Shown piece after piece: positions 13,967-17,088 of a stretch of DNA of 17,088 nt (position 1 is the stretch's first letter; every line of letters begins with the position of its first letter). Origin of the DNA: Candidatus Nealsoniibacteriota bacterium (GTDB lineage Bacteria; Patescibacteriota; Minisyncoccia; Minisyncoccales; RBG-13-42-11); the NCBI GenBank assembly GCA_003556525.1, contig PWRH01000075.1:1-17088 (forward strand), given 5' to 3'. The position numbers and the translations under genes are program-made. Below the pieces are notes generated by a model. The model ran no database searches and was not told the origin of the DNA. It saw nothing but the letters and a program-made list of their open reading frames with translations.

Positions 13967-14050
13967 TTAAATTACCTTCATAATTACTATGAGAGTAAAT
14001 ACGATCAGAATTAAAATATCAATACTAAGAATGATATCTTTGTACTTCAT
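13967..14050 (-). CDS. 27-residue single-pass membrane peptide
   Basis: An ATG at 14050 opens a 27-codon frame ending in TAA at 13967-13969. The peptide begins MKYKDIILS, continues as one hydrophobic helix of about 17 residues rich in Ile, Leu and Val (about 7-23), and ends MKVI. Evidence that it is expressed: a perfect AAAGGAGG (14059-14066) exactly eight bases before the ATG, a TTGACA-16-TATACT promoter upstream, and a probable terminator downstream. This signal set is shared only with the amidase next to it. The size and topology fit small membrane regulators, type I toxin-like peptides or minimal holin-like peptides, and sequence alone cannot choose between them. No homology is claimed. 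Confidence 0.72.
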   Translation of the reverse strand: MKYKDIILSIDILILIVFTLIVIMKVI

Positions 14051-14058
14051 TCTCTTTC

Positions 14059-14066
14059 CCTCCTTT
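14059..14066 (-). promoter_or_regulatory. Perfect Shine-Dalgarno sequence for the 27-residue peptide
   Basis: AAAGGAGG with an 8-base gap to the ATG is the best ribosome-binding site in the window and is what identifies this very short gene. Most other genes here lack any such site. Confidence 0.8.
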
Positions 14067-14095
14067 AAAAAAGTTTTAACTGAAGAACTAAATTT

Positions 14096-14123
14096 AGTAT
14101 ACAAGTTATTAATTTTCTGTCAA
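14096..14123 (-). promoter_or_regulatory. Promoter of the 27-residue peptide gene
   Basis: TTGACA (14118-14123) and TATACT (14096-14101) with a 16-base spacer. The -35 box covers the stop codon of the upstream membrane-protein gene. Transcription would start near 14089, giving a leader of about 39 bases. Confidence 0.75.
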
Positions 14124-14491
14124 TAGCGGAAAAGAAGAAAAAGAACAACCCCTAAAAGGACATAAAAAAGGCTAATTAGTTTAATTAAATTATTGGGCAT
14201 TAGCAACCAATAATGAACTAATTCTTTTATCTTTTTTTTGGGAAGAAAAAAGAACAAAGAGCCTTCTATGAAGAACAAAAGAGACAAAAGATAAATAAAT
14301 AAAGGGAAAGTAAAAAGCTCAGCCATTTGGAATAAAAAAACTCCTATTAAAATAACTATTATTCCCCAAAGCTTAAAGGGTATCGCTTTAAGAGTAGCCC
14401 AAGTGATAGCCCTTTGTTCTTGAGGAACAAACATGCCTAAAAAACCATAATAGATTAAAATGATAAAAAATATGTACAATAAAATATGCAT
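14120..14491 (-). CDS. Four-helix membrane protein with internal duplication (DUF2065-like halves)
   Basis: 123 residues with four hydrophobic helices at about 3-22, 41-55, 60-84 and 102-121. The two halves look alike: each has a helix ending in a Gly-x-Leu pattern, then a Pro at the membrane edge (MFVPQEQR and FFLPKKKI), an amphipathic stretch, and a second helix ending in LIGVFLF or LLGVVLF. That unit resembles the small DUF2065/YjeT-type membrane proteins, which contain one such hairpin. The similarity is by eye only. It starts four bases after the winged-helix gene ends and probably shares its transcript. Function unknown. Confidence 0.65.
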   Translation of the reverse strand: MHILLYIFFIILIYYGFLGMFVPQEQRAITWATLKAIPFKLWGIIVILIGVFLFQMAELFTFPLFIYLLSLLFFIEGSLFFFLPKKKIKELVHYWLLMPNNLIKLISLFYVLLGVVLFLLFRY

Positions 14492-14495
14492 AGTA

Positions 14496-14801
14496 TCAAA
14501 AATTTAATTTCCCTTGCTTTAAAGTTGCCACTACTTCTTTAATCCTCTTTTCTCCCTTTTTAGTGAAGGAATAATAACTATCACGATCTTTTTTAATTAT
14601 CCCTTTCTGTTTTAATTTCCTTAAGGGTCTGTCTATTTTTCTAGCATCGGGCCACTTTGGATAACGAAACAAAGAAAAAGTTTCTGGAAAAAGAGTAAAA
14701 CATTCTTTCGTTATATTCTCAAAAAAACATTTTTCTCTTTTATTCGAAAGTGAAAAAATAGCGTAAAGAATCAAATTATTATAGTTTTTCATATAATTCA
14801 T
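14496..14801 (-). CDS. Winged-helix DNA-binding-like protein
   Basis: 101 residues. Residues about 8-30 form a first helix (NLILYAIFSLSN), about 50-70 contain the likely recognition helix (DARKIDRPLRKLKQKGIIKK), and the following SYYSFTKKGEKRIKEV reads as a beta wing and closing helix, the usual end of PadR/MarR-like winged helices. There is no effector domain. The start at 14801 overlaps the DAHP synthase gene by 23 bases; an alternative ATG at 14792 would shorten it by three residues. It may regulate its own operon, which includes the membrane protein downstream, but the target is unknown. Confidence 0.6.
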   Translation of the reverse strand: MNYMKNYNNLILYAIFSLSNKREKCFFENITKECFTLFPETFSLFRYPKWPDARKIDRPLRKLKQKGIIKKDRDSYYSFTKKGEKRIKEVVATLKQGKLNF

Positions 14802-15495
14802 TAAACTCTCTTGGAGTTAATGATTGTTTCCCGTCACACTTGGCTTTTTCTGGCTGATAATGAACTTCTATCATCGCCCCATCCAAACCAGCTGCCTTAG
14901 CTGCTAGGGTCATAGATTCTATCAAATCTTTTTCCCCGGTGGCGTGAGAGGGGTCTATTATAACTGGTAGGCTTGATTTTTGAGCAGCTTTAACGGCTCC
15001 GGCTAAATCAAGAGTAAATCTGGTCTCTTGAGAAAAAGTTCTTATTCCTCTTTCACATAAAATAACTTCTTTGTTGCCTCCCGACAAAATATACTCGGCA
15101 GCCGACAACCATTCGCCAACGGTAGCGGCCAATCCCCTTTTCAAAAGAACAGGTTTTTTAATCTTCCCTACTTCTTTCAATAAAGCATAATTCTGCATAT
15201 TCCTTGCCCCTATCTGTAAAATATCGGTATAAGAGCTTACTAATTGAACGTCTTTAGTGTCCAAAACTTCAGTAACGGTTAAAAGATTAAAGTTTTTGGC
15301 TACTTTGGCTAAAATTTTTAAACCTTCTTCTTTCAACCCTTGAAAACTGTCAGGGCTGGTCCTTGGTTTATAGGCCCCGGCTCTTAAATAATCAATATTT
15401 TGATAAATTTTAGAGACCGTTTCAAAAAGCTGTTTTTCTGATTCAATAGCACAAGGACCAGCAATAAGATAAAATTTTTCACCTTTTCTGATCAT
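14779..15495 (-). CDS. 3-deoxy-7-phosphoheptulonate (DAHP) synthase, type I beta, without regulatory domain
   Basis: Condenses phosphoenolpyruvate with erythrose 4-phosphate, the first step of aromatic biosynthesis. 238 residues cover just the TIM barrel: IAGPCAIES (11-19), LRAGAYKPRTSP (37-48), ILQIGARNMQN (92-102), LLKRG (117-121), CERGIRTF (147-154), DPSH (181-184), IEVH (209-212) and CDGKQSLTP (220-228). Metal ligands C15, H184, E210 and D221 are all present. Thermotoga-type relatives carry an N-terminal ACT-like feedback domain; it is absent here. The close relative KDO-8-phosphate synthase is less likely because the KPRTSPDSFQG motif is DAHP-type. No other shikimate gene is in the window, which is notable if this is a CPR genome. 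Its ATG lies one base after the GerMN gene stop. Confidence 0.92.
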   Translation of the reverse strand: MIRKGEKFYLIAGPCAIESEKQLFETVSKIYQNIDYLRAGAYKPRTSPDSFQGLKEEGLKILAKVAKNFNLLTVTEVLDTKDVQLVSSYTDILQIGARNMQNYALLKEVGKIKKPVLLKRGLAATVGEWLSAAEYILSGGNKEVILCERGIRTFSQETRFTLDLAGAVKAAQKSSLPVIIDPSHATGEKDLIESMTLAAKAAGLDGAMIEVHYQPEKAKCDGKQSLTPREFNELYEKL

Positions 15496-15496
15496 A

Positions 15497-16240
15497 CTAA
15501 GGCTGCAAAATATCTTCTGTTCTCATGTCAACAGAAATTACCACTTCCTCAATGGTTTCAAACTGTAAAAGGGTTTTCTCTATTTGTTCTCTAACAGCTA
15601 TTACTGTTGCTGAACCAGCTACTTCGTCCAGTTCAGAAGAAAAATCAGCTTTAGCTACTCCGTCTTCAATAACTAAGCTTTGAAGAGTAACCCCTTCCGG
15701 AATTGCACTGGAATAATTTTCTTCTTCAATTCCCTTTAAAAGTTCCTCTAGCGTAGCTGTAGCTATATCTTCTCTTTTTTCGATTTCTCTTTCGATTGAA
15801 ACTATTTCCTCCATTCCATCAACTACTTCGACAAAATATAGGTCAATCAATGTAGTTTCTACTTCAATAAATTCACCCTCAATTTCATCGTAGACTTCGT
15901 CGGTAATAGCTTTTACTACTTCTCCTTTCTCTACTCGGACCAAGATTTCTCTGGGAGTAATAACTTGAATAACCATTTCATCGGTTCTGTCTCCGTAACC
16001 TCCCGCCCTTGTTTCAAAGGCAAATAAGAATTCAAAGGCATCTTCCATTTCTTGTTCCGATAAAAGCTCCAAATCATAACCGTCATAAACATAAGTAGGA
16101 GCGGAATTCTCAATCCAGGATTGAGCTACTTCCCTAGCCCCTGCTAAATCGTCTATTTCATCCACTTCGGTGGTAAAATAGACTACGGCTAACACGACAA
16201 AAATAACAATTAAGACAAGAATTAATAATTTTTTATTCAT
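15497..16240 (-). CDS. Membrane-anchored GerMN-domain protein
   Basis: 247 residues. Residues 5-22 are an N-terminal anchor. Residues about 33-120 (AREVAQSWIENSAPTYVYDG and on) form an unassigned extracytoplasmic domain, often seen before GerMN in such proteins. Residues about 160-243 fit the GerMN domain: ATLEELLKG, IPEGVTLQSLVIEDGVAKADFSSEL, then a helix with EQIEKTLLQFETIEEVVISVD. GerMN occurs in spore germination protein GerM and, more widely, in envelope proteins of non-sporulating bacteria, where its role is not settled. The protein is unusually acidic compared with its lysine-rich neighbours, fitting an exported location. Confidence 0.82.
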   Translation of the reverse strand: MNKKLLILVLIVIFVVLAVVYFTTEVDEIDDLAGAREVAQSWIENSAPTYVYDGYDLELLSEQEMEDAFEFLFAFETRAGGYGDRTDEMVIQVITPREILVRVEKGEVVKAITDEVYDEIEGEFIEVETTLIDLYFVEVVDGMEEIVSIEREIEKREDIATATLEELLKGIEEENYSSAIPEGVTLQSLVIEDGVAKADFSSELDEVAGSATVIAVREQIEKTLLQFETIEEVVISVDMRTEDILQP

Positions 16241-16248
16241 AATTTTTT

Positions 16249-16277
16249 ATTTTATTTTTTCGACCTTTGTTGGGCAA
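16249..16277 (-). promoter_or_regulatory. Possible promoter of the GerMN gene, predicted leaderless
   Basis: TTGCCC (16272-16277), 17 bases, TAAAAT (16249-16254), then eight bases to the ATG at 16240. It sits at the end of the PH-domain gene in A-rich sequence, so a chance match is a real possibility. Confidence 0.35.
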
Positions 16278-16791
16278 TGATTATTTCTTTTGTTCCAAAA
16301 GGATCTGGTATTTGCTTGAAAATAAACTCTTTGAAAGCACCAGCTGTCTGTATTCTTAAATTACCATATTTAAAGATAACTGGCAAAAAACCGTTAACCT
16401 TAATAGTAATATCCTGTATTTTATCATGATCAATGCTGGCATACTTTTTAGAAAACAAACCTACTAGTTCAAAATGAATAGTTCTTTTATTTGTTACTAT
16501 CCAGCAATCTAAAAAATAGTGAATAATAATTAAAAAGATGATCTGCCAACAGATTAACAAAACACAAGAAATTAAAAAAGATAAAAAATATTTAGGAGAA
16601 ATCTCACTAAAAAAATTTAAGTTATTGCTAAAAAATTCTCCCCAAGAAGCAGGAAAAGAAAAAAGAAGAAAAAGAGAAAACAGAAATAATAATAAAGTAA
16701 CTATCGTTATTGGAAAAAGTTCTAAGAAAAAAACTAACCAATGTCTTCTTTTTATTACCTGAATCTTTTCATCATTTTTAAGATTAATCAT
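16252..16791 (-). CDS. Membrane protein with bacterial PH domain (bPH2/DUF304)
   Basis: 179 residues. Two hydrophobic helices at about 19-44 and 68-92 anchor it. Residues about 93-175 form the bacterial PH domain: DCWIVTNKRTIHFE, then GLFSKKYASIDHDKIQDITI, GYLR-like KYGNLRIQTAG, and FIFKQIPDPFG, which is the typical DUF304 order. Such YdbS/YdbT-like proteins are common in Gram-positive bacteria and CPR; their ligand is mostly unknown. It overlaps the preceding small membrane protein by 4 bases and ends 11 bases before the GerMN start. Confidence 0.85.
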   Translation of the reverse strand: MINLKNDEKIQVIKRRHWLVFFLELFPITIVTLLLFLFSLFLLFSFPASWGEFFSNNLNFFSEISPKYFLSFLISCVLLICWQIIFLIIIHYFLDCWIVTNKRTIHFELVGLFSKKYASIDHDKIQDITIKVNGFLPVIFKYGNLRIQTAGAFKEFIFKQIPDPFGTKEIIIAQQRSKK

Positions 16792-16976
16792 AGAAGTATT
16801 AAAAAAATCAAACTAAAAATAAAGAAAAAAATATTACCGATAAAAAAAATTTTCAATACTTTTTCGTCTGTAATATCGGGAATAATTTTTATTTTTTTAA
16901 AATGAAAAAGAATAACGCTCATTAAAAAAGCACATATTAAAATCAAAATCAGATAACCAATTAAAATGACAATCAT
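16788..16976 (-). CDS. Small two-helix membrane protein
   Basis: 62 residues with hydrophobic helices at about 2-25 and 43-62, joined by a short polar loop (FKKIKIIPDITDEK). No family is recognised. It is judged real because its stop overlaps the PH-domain start in ATGA fashion, suggesting coupled translation, and because a -10 box lies six bases before the ATG. It may be a partner of the PH-domain protein. Confidence 0.65.
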   Translation of the reverse strand: MIVILIGYLILILICAFLMSVILFHFKKIKIIPDITDEKVLKIFFIGNIFFFIFSLIFLILL

Positions 16977-16982
16977 TTTTTC

Positions 16983-17011
16983 ATTTTACTCTTTTTTAAA
17001 AAAAATACAAA
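16983..17011 (-). promoter_or_regulatory. Promoter of the small membrane/PH-domain genes, predicted leaderless
   Basis: TAAAAT (16983-16988) lies six bases before the ATG at 16976. A weak -35 (TTTGTA, 17006-17011) is 17 bases further up. It follows directly on the terminator of the preceding gene, which supports a new transcription start here. Confidence 0.45.
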
Positions 17012-17012
17012 T

Positions 17013-17035
17013 AAAAAGCCCTGGTTATCCAGGGC
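17013..17035 (-). terminator. Rho-independent terminator of the gene entering at the right edge
   Basis: On the minus strand GCCCTGG, a four-base loop ATAA and CCAGGGC form a perfect 7-base stem (arms 17029-17035 and 17018-17024), followed by TTTTT (17013-17017) and more T-rich sequence. Confidence 0.88.
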
Positions 17036-17052
17036 CCTTTAAAAAACCTAAC

Positions 17053-17088
17053 CTATTCTTCTATTTCTTCTTCCACCTCTTCTTCTAA
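17053..17088 (-). CDS. C-terminal end of an unknown protein with an acidic tail
   Basis: Only the last 11 codons and a TAG stop are in the window; they encode LEEEVEEEIEE. The terminator 18 bases further on supports a gene ending here on this strand. Acidic tails of this sort occur on many proteins, so identity cannot be given. Another frame would read Arg-rich with a stop nearby but is less likely. Confidence 0.5.
   Translation of the reverse strand, partial: LEEEVEEEIEE

Overview
The window is an AT-rich, very gene-dense bacterial segment in which every recognisable gene lies on the minus strand. Many neighbouring genes overlap by 4 to 17 bases. The lysine-rich, shortened housekeeping enzymes, an FtsZ outside any dcw cluster, two adjacent RecB/Cas4-like nucleases, and SCP/CAP, GerMN and PH-domain membrane proteins together suggest a reduced-genome Patescibacteria/CPR organism, probably Parcubacteria-like. 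This is inferred from gene content and style; no rRNA or other phylogenetic marker is present.

Reading along the minus strand (high to low coordinates): the last residues of an acidic-tailed protein end at 17053, followed by a clean terminator. A membrane/envelope cluster follows (small 2-TM protein, PH-domain protein, GerMN lipoprotein-like protein), then a type I DAHP synthase without a regulatory domain, a winged-helix protein and a four-helix membrane protein. Next is a compact cassette that looks different from its surroundings: a previously uncalled 27-residue membrane peptide and a secreted T7-lysozyme-type amidase. Each has a TTGACA-type promoter, a strong Shine-Dalgarno sequence and a terminator, and the amidase gene is clearly richer in G+C than its neighbours. 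A long overlapping run then encodes pyruvate kinase, a nitroreductase-like protein, a CAP-domain protein, RarA/MgsA, a LOG-family protein and two PD-(D/E)XK nucleases. It is followed by FtsZ, a GalU-like nucleotidyltransferase and NAD(P)H-hydrate dehydratase. After a short spacer with a coiled-coil gene remnant comes a glycolytic operon (enolase, ApgM-type phosphoglycerate mutase) whose third gene is an unusual zinc-ribbon/HTH protein fused to a PD-(D/E)XK nuclease domain. The window ends inside a secreted protein with a duplicated acidic spacer.

Functionally the window joins lower glycolysis (mutase, enolase, pyruvate kinase), cell division (FtsZ), metabolite and nucleotide repair or salvage (NnrD, LOG), DNA maintenance (RarA and three RecB-family nucleases) and envelope biology.

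The points most worth following up are: (1) the zinc-ribbon/HTH/PD-(D/E)XK fusion; (2) the peptide plus amidase cassette, which has the layout of a small lysis or peptidoglycan-attack module; (3) a recurring promoter layout that puts a -10 box only 6-8 bases before the start codon, implying leaderless mRNAs for enolase, FtsZ, pyruvate kinase and others; (4) altered active-site residues in pyruvate kinase, the GalU-like protein and the phosphoglycerate mutase. No tRNA, rRNA, CRISPR array or complete insertion sequence was seen, and no stretch over 300 bases lacks a gene.
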